Part shown: positions 8,505 to 17,276 of the stretch, piece after piece
Layout of the letters: each line of letters starts with the position of its first letter
How positions within the stretch are numbered: the stretch's first letter is position 1
Origin: Actinomycetota bacterium
GTDB lineage: Bacteria; Actinomycetota; Acidimicrobiia; Acidimicrobiales; Aldehydirespiratoraceae
Direction: 5' to 3'
Assembly (NCBI GenBank): GCA_029979265.1
Contig: JAPOHW010000002.1
Location: 88,552-152,551 of the forward strand
Length of the DNA: 64,000 nt
The notes under the pieces: generated by a model
The model's database searches: none
What the model was told of the DNA's origin: nothing
Seen by the model: the letters and a program-made list of their open reading frames with translations, nothing else
Translations under genes and position numbers: made by a program

Positions 8505-10859
8505 CTAGAGGGCGAGGAGTATGACGAAGGCACCGGCCAAGACGGCGGCACCGGCGAACATGAGGGCGGCGTAGTTCTGCACCTTGCCGGAGTTGATGGC
8601 GCGGAGTTCTTCGCCGGAGGCATCGGAGACACGGCCCGAAAGGTTGACGGCACCGTCGACGACAGCTTGGTCGATCTTGTGGTACACGAGCTGCCCGGCC
8701 TGCACCGCCGACTCGCCGGCCTTGTTGACAGTCCCGTCGATGACGTTCTGGTTGATCCAGTTTGCTGCCCGAGCAAGCGGGCCCTTCGTGAACCCGGCGA
8801 TGATGCCTGTGTAGAGATGATCGAAGTAGTACTTGTTCACCAACAGGGTGTGGCCGGCCCGTGCGAACACGTTGGTGGTGGTGATCCCGTTCGGGATGGC
8901 GACGAGCGACTCACCGAGCTGCTTCGAGAGCCGGTCGAGACGAATGAAGTAGTAGTAGTACGCAAACCCGGCACCAGCGACCGCAACGAGCGAGGCCACG
9001 ATGGCGAGCGACCAGCTGGGGGTGGCGTGACCGACTGCAGGGAAGTACGAGGATCCGGCCGGTTCCACGAAATGCAGGAAGCGTTCCTGCCAGCCTGCCG
9101 GGTCTTTCTTCGAACCGGCGAGGAAGCCAGGCGGAAGGTTGACGAACCCGATCAGGATCGAGAACGCAGACAGAATGTAGAGCGGGTACAGGATGCGCGG
9201 CCCTGATTCGTGCGGCTCACCGTGGTGGCCGTGCGCTGCATCCTCTTCGTGGTCGTGACCGTGATCGTCATGAGCAGCGTGGCCCCCGCGGTACTCACCG
9301 TGGAACGTGAGGTAGACACAGCGGGTCATGTAGGCCGCAGTGAGCGCTGCGCCGATCATGCCCATCACGAAGTGGAAGGTGTAGCTGCCGGGCGCGGCAC
9401 CGCTTCCACCGAGGAGATCCCAGCCGCCGGTGTTGACGAGGATCTCGTCCTTGGACCAGAACCCGGCGAGCGGGAACACCCCGGCGAGGGCAAGTGACCC
9501 GATCACGAAGGTCACATACGTCTTGGGCATGAACTTGCGCATGCCACCCATGTCCTTCTTCATGTCGAAGCTGTGGACGGCGTGCGCAACCGAACCGGAA
9601 CCGAGGAAGAGGTTGGCCTTGAAGAAGGCGTGCGTGAAGAGATGGAACACGGCAGCGGTCCATGCGCCGACACCGAGCGCCATCGCCATGTACCCGAGCT
9701 GTGAGACCGTCGAGTAGGCAAGCACCTTCTTGATGTCGTCCTGCACGAACGCAAGCAGGCCGGCACCGACGACGGTGATCGCTCCAACGGTGGCGAGCAG
9801 GTTGATGCTCGAGCCTTCGATCTGCATCCCTTCCCAGAAGACCGGGTAGAGACGGGCAACCATGTAGATACCGGCGACCACCATGGTGGCGGCGTGGATG
9901 AGCGCCGAGACCGGCGTCGGGCCAGCCATGGCATCGGGCAGCCAGGTATGGAGGATGAACTGACCCGACTTCGACATGACGGCAGCAGTCAGGCAGGCCG
10001 CAGCCACGACCAGCGCAGTGTGGCTCACCCCACCCTGGACGACCGCTTCGTTGATCTTGATCGTGTCGAATGTCTTGCCACCGCCGGCGGCAAAGAAGAG
10101 GGTGATCATGCCGACTAGGAGGCCGACGTCGCCCACCCGGTTGGTGAGGAACGCCTTCAGCGCAGCATCACTGTTGGGCTTCTCTTCCCACCAGTGACCG
10201 ATGAGTGCGAACGAGCAGACACCGACCAGCTCCCACCCGACAATCATCTGGAGGATGTTGTCGCTGAGCACGAAGAACAGCATCGATGCGGTGAACAGCG
10301 ACAGGAACGCGAAGAAGTGGGTGTAGCGCCGATCGCCCCCGACGTAGTCGGTCGAGTAGACGTGCACCAGCAACGAGATGAAGGTGACGACAAAGAGCAT
10401 CATCACGCTGAGACCATCGACCATGATGCCGGCGTTGAACTCGATGCCGCCCGACTGCAGCCACTGGGTGGAGCTCTGGACTGCGACGTAGGGGTGCGCA
10501 CCGCCCTCACCTGCTTCGGCGGCCACGAACCTGGCGGTGTACGCAACGGTGTCAGTCGCAGAAGCCGCACCGTCGCTGACGGCGATGGCTTGCTCCTCGC
10601 CGTACTTCTCCAGCTCGAAATGGTCGCGGTGGTCCAGCCAGGCGACCCCGGTGAGGATCGCAAGGATGAACGACACCGAGACGGCAGTGATACCGATCTC
10701 GGCCCCCTTGTAGGGCATGCGTTTGCCGAAGAACAGGATCAAGGCGAACGAGATCGCCGGGAGCAGCGGGATGATCCACGCGTTCTCGAGGAACCAGGCG
10801 GCGTCGTTGGTGACCGTGGTGACGGTGGAGACGGCTTCGGCGGCGAGGGTGGCGAACAC
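8505..10859 (-). CDS. nuoL: NADH-quinone oxidoreductase subunit L with a His-rich loop insertion, 11-subunit complex
   Basis: Largest antiporter-like subunit, carrying the lateral amphipathic helix. The 784 residues exceed the usual 610-660. Core motifs are intact: FILHTWLPDAMAGPTPVSAL (301-320), the lysine-bearing segment around IKKVLAYSTVSQLGYM (376-391) and FWSKDEIL (467-474). There are two additions. One is an extracytoplasmic-loop expansion at about 84-140, rich in Ala, Gly and acidic residues. The other is a loop at 526-552 with nine histidines among Asp/Glu/Gly (bases 9204-9284), which could bind metal. Spacing to nuoK1 is 4 bp. Confidence 0.95.
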   Translation of the reverse strand: MFATLAAEAVSTVTTVTNDAAWFLENAWIIPLLPAISFALILFFGKRMPYKGAEIGITAVSVSFILAILTGVAWLDHRDHFELEKYGEEQAIAVSDGAASATDTVAYTARFVAAEAGEGGAHPYVAVQSSTQWLQSGGIEFNAGIMVDGLSVMMLFVVTFISLLVHVYSTDYVGGDRRYTHFFAFLSLFTASMLFFVLSDNILQMIVGWELVGVCSFALIGHWWEEKPNSDAALKAFLTNRVGDVGLLVGMITLFFAAGGGKTFDTIKINEAVVQGGVSHTALVVAAACLTAAVMSKSGQFILHTWLPDAMAGPTPVSALIHAATMVVAGIYMVARLYPVFWEGMQIEGSSINLLATVGAITVVGAGLLAFVQDDIKKVLAYSTVSQLGYMAMALGVGAWTAAVFHLFTHAFFKANLFLGSGSVAHAVHSFDMKKDMGGMRKFMPKTYVTFVIGSLALAGVFPLAGFWSKDEILVNTGGWDLLGGSGAAPGSYTFHFVMGMIGAALTAAYMTRCVYLTFHGEYRGGHAAHDDHGHDHEEDAAHGHHGEPHESGPRILYPLYILSAFSILIGFVNLPPGFLAGSKKDPAGWQERFLHFVEPAGSSYFPAVGHATPSWSLAIVASLVAVAGAGFAYYYYFIRLDRLSKQLGESLVAIPNGITTTNVFARAGHTLLVNKYYFDHLYTGIIAGFTKGPLARAANWINQNVIDGTVNKAGESAVQAGQLVYHKIDQAVVDGAVNLSGRVSDASGEELRAINSGKVQNYAALMFAGAAVLAGAFVILLAL

Positions 10860-10863
10860 GGCG

Positions 10864-11163
10864 TCAGCCCTTCAGCAGATCGGCCTCGGAGAGGTCGATG
10901 CTGCGGCGGTTGCGGTACATGAGCAAGACGATGGCAAGACCGATACCGACTTCTGCGGCGGCCACTGCGATCGTGAAGAGGGCGAACACGGCACCACCGA
11001 CATCGTCGGTCAGGGTGCCGAACGCCACGAGGTTGATGTTGACGGCGTTGAGGATCAACTCGACCGACATCAACACGAGCATGCCGTTCTTGCGAACGAG
11101 CACGCCGTACACGCCGATGCAGAACAGCACGGCGGCAAGCAGGAGGAACTGGTTGAGCAGCAT
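10864..11163 (-). CDS. nuoK: NADH-quinone oxidoreductase subunit K, 11-subunit complex
   Basis: Small three-helix subunit (99 residues) of the complex I membrane arm. The two membrane glutamates needed for proton transfer are present, Glu35 in SVELILN and Glu71 in AAAEVGIG. Length is typical. The stop of nuoJ1 is 12 bp upstream and nuoL1 starts 4 bp downstream. The C-terminal tail [12 protein letters not shown] is polar. Nothing is unusual. Confidence 0.95.
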   Translation of the reverse strand: MLLNQFLLLAAVLFCIGVYGVLVRKNGMLVLMSVELILNAVNINLVAFGTLTDDVGGAVFALFTIAVAAAEVGIGLAIVLLMYRNRRSIDLSEADLLKG

Positions 11164-11175
11164 GGGCGATCCTCC

Positions 11176-11706
11176 TCAGTCCTGTCGAGCCACGACGATG
11201 GCCCCGATGAGGGCGGCGAGCAGCAGCACCGACACCGCTTCGAACGGCACGATGTACTGGCTGAAAATCGAGTCGGACACGGTCGTCACCGACTGCGGTC
11301 CATCGGCGGTGATCTCGACATCGTCGAACGAATCGACGAGCGCAAAGGCCATCACGGCAAGGAGAAGGACGCCGACAACAGCTGCCATTGCTCGCTTTTC
11401 GTCAGCGACGGTCTCGTCATCGCCCATCGATGCGCGGGTGAGCATGACACCGAACAGGAACAGCACGATCACCGCACCGATGTAGACGAGGATCTGGGTG
11501 ACCGCCACGAACTCGGCGCCGAGGAACAGGAACTGGACCGCCACACCGGCGAGTACGACCACGAGCCACAGCGCGGCGTGCACCACGTTCTTGGTCGTGA
11601 CAACCCGCAGCGCGGCATAGACCATCACGACGGCGATGACGCCCCAGAACGAATTGACCACCCACTTCTCGGTGGTCGTGAACTCGGCGAGCAGGAGACC
11701 GGTCAC
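11176..11706 (-). CDS. nuoJ: NADH-quinone oxidoreductase subunit J, 11-subunit complex
   Basis: Five-helix membrane subunit of 176 residues, including the third-helix motif [23 protein letters not shown]-type segment at about 58-80, with its pi-bulge tyrosine region. The start is GTG at 11706, overlapping the nuoI1 TGA as GTGA, which implies coupled translation; longer in-frame extensions would run through nuoI1 and are rejected. It ends 12 bp before nuoK1. It is shorter than NuoJ2 (216 residues), which has a long hydrophilic tail. Confidence 0.93.
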   Translation of the reverse strand: MTGLLLAEFTTTEKWVVNSFWGVIAVVMVYAALRVVTTKNVVHAALWLVVVLAGVAVQFLFLGAEFVAVTQILVYIGAVIVLFLFGVMLTRASMGDDETVADEKRAMAAVVGVLLLAVMAFALVDSFDDVEITADGPQSVTTVSDSIFSQYIVPFEAVSVLLLAALIGAIVVARQD

Positions 11707-12242
11707 GTCGGTGGCACCTTCTTCACCTTGGCCTCCGAACCAGCTTCGTATGGTTCGAAATCCGGAACCGTCTCCATCCACTCCGCAAGGCGCGACTTGT
11801 CGTGGAGCAGGTCTGCGATGCGTGGCTCGGAGAACTCGTACTCCGGGCTCCAGAACAGTGCCTCGAACGGGCAGACCTCGACACAGATGCCGCAGTACAT
11901 GCAGAGCGCAAAGTCGATGTCGAACCGGTCGAGCGCGTTCACCTGGCGGGGCTTGCCGCCGGCCCGACGGGGGGGCGCCTTCTCCTTGTGGCCCTCGATG
12001 TAGATGCACCAGTCGGGACACTCACGAGCGCAGAGCATGCATGCCGTGCAGTTCTCCTCGTGCAGCGCGATGACGCCACGGGCACGCGCCGACGGCTCTT
12101 CCTTTTCGTGCGGATACTGCACGGTCTCGGCACCCTTGACCGGGTTCGGGATCGGCTTCTTGATGCCATCGGGGAAGACGGTGCGCAAGATGGTGCCACC
12201 GGTGACACCGAGTCCCTTGATGAGTCCTGGTACGAGTCCCAT
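11703..12242 (-). CDS. nuoI: NADH-quinone oxidoreductase subunit I (2x[4Fe-4S]), 11-subunit complex
   Basis: Peripheral-arm ferredoxin-like subunit carrying clusters N6a and N6b. In 179 residues the two binding motifs are complete: Cys65, 68, 71, 75 and Cys114, 117, 120, 124. An extra Cys79 follows the first motif (DWC). ATG at 12242 is chosen, 8 bp after the nuoH1 stop; the N-terminal [12 protein letters not shown] fits the membrane-associating amphipathic helix of the family. With no NuoE/F/G in this operon, NuoI1 would be the outermost FeS subunit and hence the docking point for a soluble donor such as ferredoxin (inference). Confidence 0.94.
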   Translation of the reverse strand: MGLVPGLIKGLGVTGGTILRTVFPDGIKKPIPNPVKGAETVQYPHEKEEPSARARGVIALHEENCTACMLCARECPDWCIYIEGHKEKAPPRRAGGKPRQVNALDRFDIDFALCMYCGICVEVCPFEALFWSPEYEFSEPRIADLLHDKSRLAEWMETVPDFEPYEAGSEAKVKKVPPT

Positions 12243-12250
12243 AGCGAGTC

Positions 12251-13279
12251 CTAGAAGACGACCTTGAGTACGCCGGTGACCACGATGTTGGCCAGGGCGA
12301 TCGGAATGAGGACCTTCCACGCAAGCTTCTGGAGTTGATCTTCTCGGAAGCGGGGGAAGGTGAAGCGAACCCAGAACACGATGAACGTGAGCACGACGAC
12401 CTTCGAGATCAACACGATCGGTCCGAGGACGTTCATGATGCCGGCGGTGGGATCGATACCGGGGATGTACCAGCCGCCGAGGAAGAGGACCGCAGCGATG
12501 GCACTGAACACGCCGGCGGTGGCGAACTCACCGATGAAGAAGAGCAGGAACCGCATGCCCGAGTACTCGGTCATGTAGCCGGTGACCAGCTCCGACTCCG
12601 CAATCGGCATGTCGAACGGCGTCTGGGTCAGCTCGGCCTGCATGGCGACCAGGAAGACCAGGAACGCCACACCCTGGGTGAGGATGTAGGGGTTGCCGAT
12701 GGCTCCCCAGCCGAAAATCTCACCCTCGGCCTGGGCCAGCACGATGCCCTGCATGTTCATCGTCTCGGCCTGGATGACGACGCCGAGTACCGCCAGGATC
12801 AGCGGCAGTTCGTAGGCGATCAGCTGGCCCGTGGCACGAAGCCCACCGAGCAGCGAGTACTTCGAGGCAGAGCCCCACCCCGCCATGAGGATGCCGATCA
12901 CCGACACCGAGGAGACGGCCATGCCGAGATAGATACCGATCTCGGAATCGACGAACCAGGCGTCGGGGCCACCGGGCACCACGACCACCAGCAGGAATGT
13001 CGACATGAGCACGACGAAGGGCGCCGCTGCGAAGACGAAGCGATCGGCCTTGCGAGGAAAGATGTCTTCCTTCTGGATGAACTTGCCGACTTCGGCGAGC
13101 AGCTGGAGCGAACCGAACGGACCGGCTTCCATCGGACCGAGCCGGCTCTGCATGAACGACACCATCTTGAACAGGTGGAGGTACACCAGGGTGCCGGCGA
13201 CCAGCAGCACCGCTGCGAGCCCACCGACGACGCGCAGCGTGGTCTGGAACCACCAGGGGTCGGTAATGGCGGCGATCAT
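12251..13279 (-). CDS. nuoH: NADH-quinone oxidoreductase subunit H, 11-subunit complex
   Basis: Eight-helix membrane subunit that forms the quinone chamber with NuoB and NuoD. The 342-residue protein has the cytoplasmic-loop signature [19 protein letters not shown] around residue 225 with conserved glutamates, and [14 protein letters not shown] near the C-terminus. Start and nuoD1 stop overlap by 4 nt (ATGA). Length is typical and shorter than NuoH2 (409). Because the partner NuoD1 has an altered quinone pocket, this subunit is worth aligning residue by residue around the chamber. Confidence 0.95.
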   Translation of the reverse strand: MIAAITDPWWFQTTLRVVGGLAAVLLVAGTLVYLHLFKMVSFMQSRLGPMEAGPFGSLQLLAEVGKFIQKEDIFPRKADRFVFAAAPFVVLMSTFLLVVVVPGGPDAWFVDSEIGIYLGMAVSSVSVIGILMAGWGSASKYSLLGGLRATGQLIAYELPLILAVLGVVIQAETMNMQGIVLAQAEGEIFGWGAIGNPYILTQGVAFLVFLVAMQAELTQTPFDMPIAESELVTGYMTEYSGMRFLLFFIGEFATAGVFSAIAAVLFLGGWYIPGIDPTAGIMNVLGPIVLISKVVVLTFIVFWVRFTFPRFREDQLQKLAWKVLIPIALANIVVTGVLKVVF

Positions 13280-14448
13280 CGGTCGATGTCCCCCAGGATG
13301 AAGTACAGCGACCCCAGGATCGTGATGATGTCGGGCACGTAGACGCCCTTCAGCAGCCAGGGCGTGATCGAGATGTTGTTGAACGATGCCGACCGGATCT
13401 TGACCCGATAAGGGACGAGATCACCCTTCGACACGATGTAGTAGCCCATGACGCCGAGCGGGTTCTCGGTCTCGACGTAGGCCTCACCGGCAGGAACCTT
13501 GATGATGCGTGGCACCTTTGCCATGACCGGACCGCTGGGAAGGCCATCGAGCAACTGATCGACCATCTTCGTGCTCTCGCGGACTTCCTGGAGACGGACC
13601 CAGAAGCGGGCGAACGAGTCGCCGTCGACGTGGGTCCAGACCTTCCAGTCGAGTTCGTTGTGCACCAGGCCGCACGGGTTGTCGCGACGGGTGTCCCAGT
13701 CGACACCGGAGGCCCGGATGTTGGCTCCGGACAGGCCGTAGCCGAGACCGATATCGGCGGGAATAACACCGATGCCGCGGGTGCGGGCTTCGAAGATCTC
13801 GTTTCCCTGCAGCAGACCTTCGATCTCGTCGCAGAAGTTGCGCATCTTCTTCATCGCACGCTTGGTCTCGGTGATCCAGCCGGCCGGAAGGTCGTCCTTG
13901 AGGCCGCCGATCCGGTCGAAGTTCGGATGGAAGCGCCCTCCGGTAACGGCCTCGATCTGGTTGAGCACGTGCTCGCGGTCGCGGAAGGCGAAGAACGCAG
14001 GCGTGACCGCGCCGACCTGCAGGCCCATGTCACCGAGGAAGAGCGCGATGTTGGCGATCCGGCTCATCTCGAAAAGGATGGTGCGAATCCATTGAGCCCG
14101 AGGTGGGGCCTCGACCTCCATCAGCTTCTCGGCGGCAAGGATGAACGGCACTTCGTTCGCAAAGCTGCCGACCCAGTCGATGCGGTTGATGAGGGTGGTG
14201 ACCTGCGGGTAGGTGCGAACTTCGGTGAGCTTTTCGTACCCCCGGTGCATGTAGCCCATCACCGGGTCGGCCGCGATGACCTGCTCGCCGTCGAGCTTGG
14301 CGACGATCCGCAGGGTGCCGTGCGTGGCCGGGTGCTGGGGCCCGATGTTGAGGGTCATGCCCTCGGTTTCGAGCTCCACGTTGACACGGGCATCGGCTGC
14401 CTGCGCAGCGATGTAGGAGAGCTGGTCCCGATCGGAGATCGCAGTCAC
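13276..14448 (-). CDS. nuoD: NADH-quinone oxidoreductase subunit D with altered quinone-site residues, 11-subunit complex
   Basis: The 49-kDa-type subunit (390 residues) that builds the quinone head-group site next to cluster N2. The family core is intact: GPQHPATHG (36-44, quinone-site His43 present), MHRGYEKL (67-74), PPRAQWIRTILFEMSR (115-130) and the C-terminal ILGDIDR. Two normally invariant pocket residues differ. The RxDY motif reads RIDW (Trp92 for Tyr) and the LDLGA motif reads LQVGA (Gln144 for Asp). Arg69 in HRG corresponds to the arginine methylated by NDUFAF7 in mitochondria. Alignment is by eye against NuoD2 and recalled NDUFS2. Overlaps nuoC1 and nuoH1 by 4 nt each. Confidence 0.95.
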   Translation of the reverse strand: MTAISDRDQLSYIAAQAADARVNVELETEGMTLNIGPQHPATHGTLRIVAKLDGEQVIAADPVMGYMHRGYEKLTEVRTYPQVTTLINRIDWVGSFANEVPFILAAEKLMEVEAPPRAQWIRTILFEMSRIANIALFLGDMGLQVGAVTPAFFAFRDREHVLNQIEAVTGGRFHPNFDRIGGLKDDLPAGWITETKRAMKKMRNFCDEIEGLLQGNEIFEARTRGIGVIPADIGLGYGLSGANIRASGVDWDTRRDNPCGLVHNELDWKVWTHVDGDSFARFWVRLQEVRESTKMVDQLLDGLPSGPVMAKVPRIIKVPAGEAYVETENPLGVMGYYIVSKGDLVPYRVKIRSASFNNISITPWLLKGVYVPDIITILGSLYFILGDIDR

Positions 14449-15107
14449 GAGTCGTCTCCAGATTCTTCATCGTCGTCGTCGCCGGGCATCTGCTCGACGT
14501 CGACGATGCCGGGCCACGGCTTCAAGCGCCGGGCAAGCAGCGGATAGTCCTTGCGAAGTGGATTCCCTTCGAATCCACTCGGCAGATAGATGTTGCGCAG
14601 GCCGGGATGACCGTCGAAGGAGATTCCGTACATCTCCCAGCACTCCCGCTCGTGCCAGTCGGCGCCTGCATAGACACCGGTCCACGTCGCCAGGCTGAGA
14701 TCGTCATCGGGGATGTCGACTTTCACGGTCACGCCGAGCCCGTTGACGATGTCGTTGACGCGGGCGAAGACCTGAAAGCGCGTCTCACCGCCGGCGACCC
14801 CGTGCTCGAGCGACGAATCGACCTCGGACGCTTCGTCGTGACCGAGCTCGATGTCGACCTGCGAGTCCATGTCTCGGCCGAACGGCGATGGCATCCAGTC
14901 GATGGCCGACAGGAAGTTGAAGTACTGGAACCCAAGTCCGGTCTTGAGAAACTCGGCTGTCTCGACCCACGCCCCACGAGCGACGCGGATCCATAGATCG
15001 TCACCGGGCACGAGGTGGCTCTCGACAAGGCTGTCGCCGAGATCGCTGGTGAGCTGGGCAAGAAGTTCATCCCGAGCACGGTCGACGGCAGCCTCGGCCG
15101 CGTCCAT
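14445..15107 (-). CDS. nuoC: NADH-quinone oxidoreductase subunit C, 11-subunit complex
   Basis: The 30-kDa subunit of the peripheral arm, separate here rather than fused to NuoD as in enterobacteria. The 220-residue protein contains the signature region WHERECWEMYGISFDGHPG followed by GNPLRKDYPL, which is diagnostic. The C-terminus is strongly acidic (DDDDEESGDDS), a feature not shared with NuoC2. ATG at 15107 is chosen, 16 bp after the nuoB1 stop; a longer frame reads through nuoB1 and is rejected. It overlaps nuoD1 by 4 nt. Confidence 0.93.
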   Translation of the reverse strand: MDAAEAAVDRARDELLAQLTSDLGDSLVESHLVPGDDLWIRVARGAWVETAEFLKTGLGFQYFNFLSAIDWMPSPFGRDMDSQVDIELGHDEASEVDSSLEHGVAGGETRFQVFARVNDIVNGLGVTVKVDIPDDDLSLATWTGVYAGADWHERECWEMYGISFDGHPGLRNIYLPSGFEGNPLRKDYPLLARRLKPWPGIVDVEQMPGDDDDEESGDDS

Positions 15108-15123
15108 CGTCTCTTCGGGGGCG

Positions 15124-15624
15124 TCAGTCGACGACAATCGGCTCACCCTTCCAACGCTCAGCCATGTCCTCGTTCTGGATGCGCTCCTGCAGCAACACGA
15201 TGCCCTCGAGGAGTGCTTCGGGACGAGGTGGGCAGCCCGGCACGTAGACGTCGACGGGAATGATCTGGTCGACACCTTTCGTGACGGAGTAGGAGTCCCA
15301 GTACGGGCCGCCGCAGTTGGCACACGACCCCATCGAGATCACGTACTTGGGTTCGGGCATCTGCTCGTAGAGACGCTTGACCGACGGAACCATCTTGTCG
15401 GTGACGGTGCCGGACACGACGATGAGGTCTGCCTGTCGGGGCGAGGCCGGCAGGGGAATCACACCGAGGCGCATGACGTCGTAGCGAGGCGACGCGAACG
15501 CCGCGCCCATCTCGATCGCGCAGCAGGCCAGGCCCCACTGGTAGACCCACATGGAGTACTTGCGGCTCATGTTGAGCAGGGTCTGCAGGCCGCCGCCGAC
15601 TTTCCCGGATTCGACTAGGCCCAC
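15124..15624 (-). CDS. nuoB: NADH-quinone oxidoreductase subunit B (cluster N2), 11-subunit complex
   Basis: PSST-type subunit that ligates the terminal cluster N2. The 166 residues carry the tandem Cys34-Cys35 (LACCAIEM), Cys101 and Cys131 (VPGCPP). An additional Cys104 makes the third site SCANCGG instead of the common [14 protein letters not shown] seen in NuoB2. GTG at 15624 is chosen; it overlaps the end of nuoA1 by 10 nt, and starts further upstream would run deep into nuoA1. The upstream extension of the frame is Arg-rich nonsense. Forms the core with NuoC1, D1 and I1. Confidence 0.93.
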   Translation of the reverse strand: MGLVESGKVGGGLQTLLNMSRKYSMWVYQWGLACCAIEMGAAFASPRYDVMRLGVIPLPASPRQADLIVVSGTVTDKMVPSVKRLYEQMPEPKYVISMGSCANCGGPYWDSYSVTKGVDQIIPVDVYVPGCPPRPEALLEGIVLLQERIQNEDMAERWKGEPIVVD

Positions 15625-15980
15625 TTGAGCACTCCTTTGCGCCAGGCGTAGATCAGCCCCAGCAAGAGGATGAAGATGAAGATCGCCATTTCGACGAGAC
15701 CGAAGACCTCGTAGACCTCGAGGCGGGTGGCCCAGGGGAAGATGAAGACCGCTTCGACGTCGAACATGACGAAGAGCAGGGCAAACACGTAGTACCGGAT
15801 GTTGGCTTGTGACCACATGTCACCGGTGGGATCGACGCCCGATTCGTACGCCTCCAACTTCGCCTCGGTCGGCTTGTGGGGTCGGAAAATGCGACCGAGA
15901 CCGAGGAACGCACCGACCAGTGCGACACCGGTGAGACCGAAGATGCCGACGGTCAGGTAGCTACGAAGAAAATCCGACAC
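15615..15980 (-). CDS. nuoA: NADH-quinone oxidoreductase subunit A, 11-subunit complex
   Basis: Three-helix membrane subunit (121 residues) with the family segment [16 protein letters not shown] and [18 protein letters not shown], holding the conserved acidic residues of helix 2. It is the first gene of the 11-subunit operon. Start is GTG at 15980. No Shine-Dalgarno is visible just upstream, and a predicted -10 box (15989-15994) lies so close that the transcript may begin at or within a few bases of the start codon. The gene is separated from the upstream sulfite-oxidase gene by 195 bp. Confidence 0.94.
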   Translation of the reverse strand: MSDFLRSYLTVGIFGLTGVALVGAFLGLGRIFRPHKPTEAKLEAYESGVDPTGDMWSQANIRYYVFALLFVMFDVEAVFIFPWATRLEVYEVFGLVEMAIFIFILLLGLIYAWRKGVLKWA

Positions 15981-15988
15981 GGACGATG

Positions 15989-16018
15989 AGCCTACTCAGG
16001 GATTTTTGGGCAGAACAA
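15989..16018 (-). promoter_or_regulatory. predicted sigma-70-type promoter of the 11-subunit nuo operon
   Basis: On the minus strand TTGTTC (16013-16018) and TAGGCT (15989-15994) are separated by 18 bp, an acceptable actinobacterial housekeeping promoter with the TAnnnT form of the -10 box. Transcription would start near 15982, two to four bases before the GTG of nuoA1, giving a near-leaderless mRNA, consistent with the lack of a ribosome site. Prediction by eye only. Confidence 0.35.
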
Positions 16019-16098
16019 AGCAAGGACAGAACGATTCCCAGCGCCGTGAGGCTACCGCCGCGTGGCCCTGTTCACCGTGATCGGGCCGCTCATTTTTG

Positions 16099-16114
16099 TG
16101 CCGTCAACACGGCA
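16099..16114. repeat. short perfect inverted repeat upstream of the 11-subunit nuo operon
   Basis: TGCCGT-CAAC-ACGGCA has two perfect 6-bp arms, flanked by TTTTTG on one side and AAATG on the other. It lies between the stop of the molybdoenzyme gene and the predicted nuoA1 promoter. There is no T-tract after the stem on either strand in the right place for a canonical intrinsic terminator. It could be an operator or a weak terminator for the upstream transcript. Confidence 0.4.
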
Positions 16115-16175
16115 AATGCTGGAAACCGCCCACCATGGTCGACCTGCTCGTTTTGCACGGCGCACCGAAGCCTCG

Positions 16176-17276
16176 TCATCGGGCGACCACGGCATGGGGG
16201 GTGACCGCGTTCCACAGGATGGTGCTGGGGTTGTAGGAGACCGAGTCGGGCTGGGTGTCGCCGTTGGAGTCGGTTGCACGAGTGCGGATCTGGTGCTGAC
16301 CGGGGGCGAGTTCGGCACGAAACCGAAAGGGTGTCCACGACCACCGACCAGGAAGTTCGACGAGCTCGGCGTCGTGCCACGGGCCGTCGTCAAGCGACCA
16401 TTCGACTGCGGTGACACGCCCAGTCCCACTACGGGCATACCCGACGATGTCGACCGGACCAGCCGGGACGACCTCGCCCCATTCGAGCGCCAGCGAACTC
16501 TTGACCGGATGGGTCGTGGCCGGGCCATGGTCGGTCCCGTCCGGGTCACGAAGCCGGTAGTAGACGTCGTTTCGCCAGGAGGGAACCCACTCGGCAGCGA
16601 TGTCAATCTGTTCGACCCATTTCATCGAGTACGCGCCGATCCACCCCGGCACGAGCAGGCGTGCCGGAGCGCCGTGGGCGGCGGCGAGGGGCCGGCCGTT
16701 CATTTCGAGCGCAATGATCGTGTCGGAATCGAGTGCCTTGTCGATTGGCATACACATCCGGGGTGGCTCACCCTCGACATTGTCGTGATCGAGACCACGT
16801 GGGCTCACCCATGCTGCGGCTGCGGTGGGCTCGGCGAGGGCGAGGACGTCGGCCAGACGCGGTCCTCGCCACGAGGCCATACCCATTGCACCCAGCGTCC
16901 ACTGGGTGTCAGCTTCCAACGTCGAGGGCAGGTGACCGTCGACAAGCTCGAACAACCGGCGCCCATTCCCGGCACATTCCAACCAGGCGTCGACTTCATG
17001 CTGGGGAAGCGTCTGAAGATCGACGAGCGACAGGGACACCTGCGTTGCGGCCGCTGCGCCGGTGACGGTCAGCACCCACTCGCCCGGCTCGACCTGCGGC
17101 GCGTCGTCGACGTTGCAGACGAAGAAGCGGTCGATCGGCGTGCGTTCGACGCCCAGCGCCATCGTCGTCGGCTCGAGGCTCCGCTTGTGCACACGGAAAC
17201 CGTTCTCGGGCTTGCCAAACCCTGCGTTGGTCACCGGGCCCGTCCACCAAAGGGCACGACGCGCAACGTCAACCAT
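16176..17276 (-). CDS. sulfite oxidase-type molybdopterin oxidoreductase
   Basis: Molybdenum-cofactor enzyme of the sulfite oxidase family, expected to oxidise sulfite or reduce a sulfoxide-like substrate. The 366 residues comprise a Moco-binding domain with the molybdenum-ligating cysteine in ECAGNGR (Cys101), the segment HGAPARLLVPGWIGAYSMKW-type loop near 205-222, and a C-terminal Mo-co dimerisation (Ig-like) domain from about 255. No signal peptide, Tat motif or heme b5 domain is visible, so it is probably cytoplasmic and needs a separate electron acceptor. ATG at 17276 overlaps the preceding small membrane-protein gene by 46 bp, so a later start (for example Met39) is possible. It is flanked by two complex I operons on the same strand. 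Confidence 0.88.
   Translation of the reverse strand: MVDVARRALWWTGPVTNAGFGKPENGFRVHKRSLEPTTMALGVERTPIDRFFVCNVDDAPQVEPGEWVLTVTGAAAATQVSLSLVDLQTLPQHEVDAWLECAGNGRRLFELVDGHLPSTLEADTQWTLGAMGMASWRGPRLADVLALAEPTAAAAWVSPRGLDHDNVEGEPPRMCMPIDKALDSDTIIALEMNGRPLAAAHGAPARLLVPGWIGAYSMKWVEQIDIAAEWVPSWRNDVYYRLRDPDGTDHGPATTHPVKSSLALEWGEVVPAGPVDIVGYARSGTGRVTAVEWSLDDGPWHDAELVELPGRWSWTPFRFRAELAPGQHQIRTRATDSNGDTQPDSVSYNPSTILWNAVTPHAVVAR

Noticed and set aside
15981-16175. Rex operator in front of the 11-subunit nuo operon
   Set aside because: Fragments such as TTGTGCC and TTCACCGTGA occur, but no 18-bp site with both half-sites was found.
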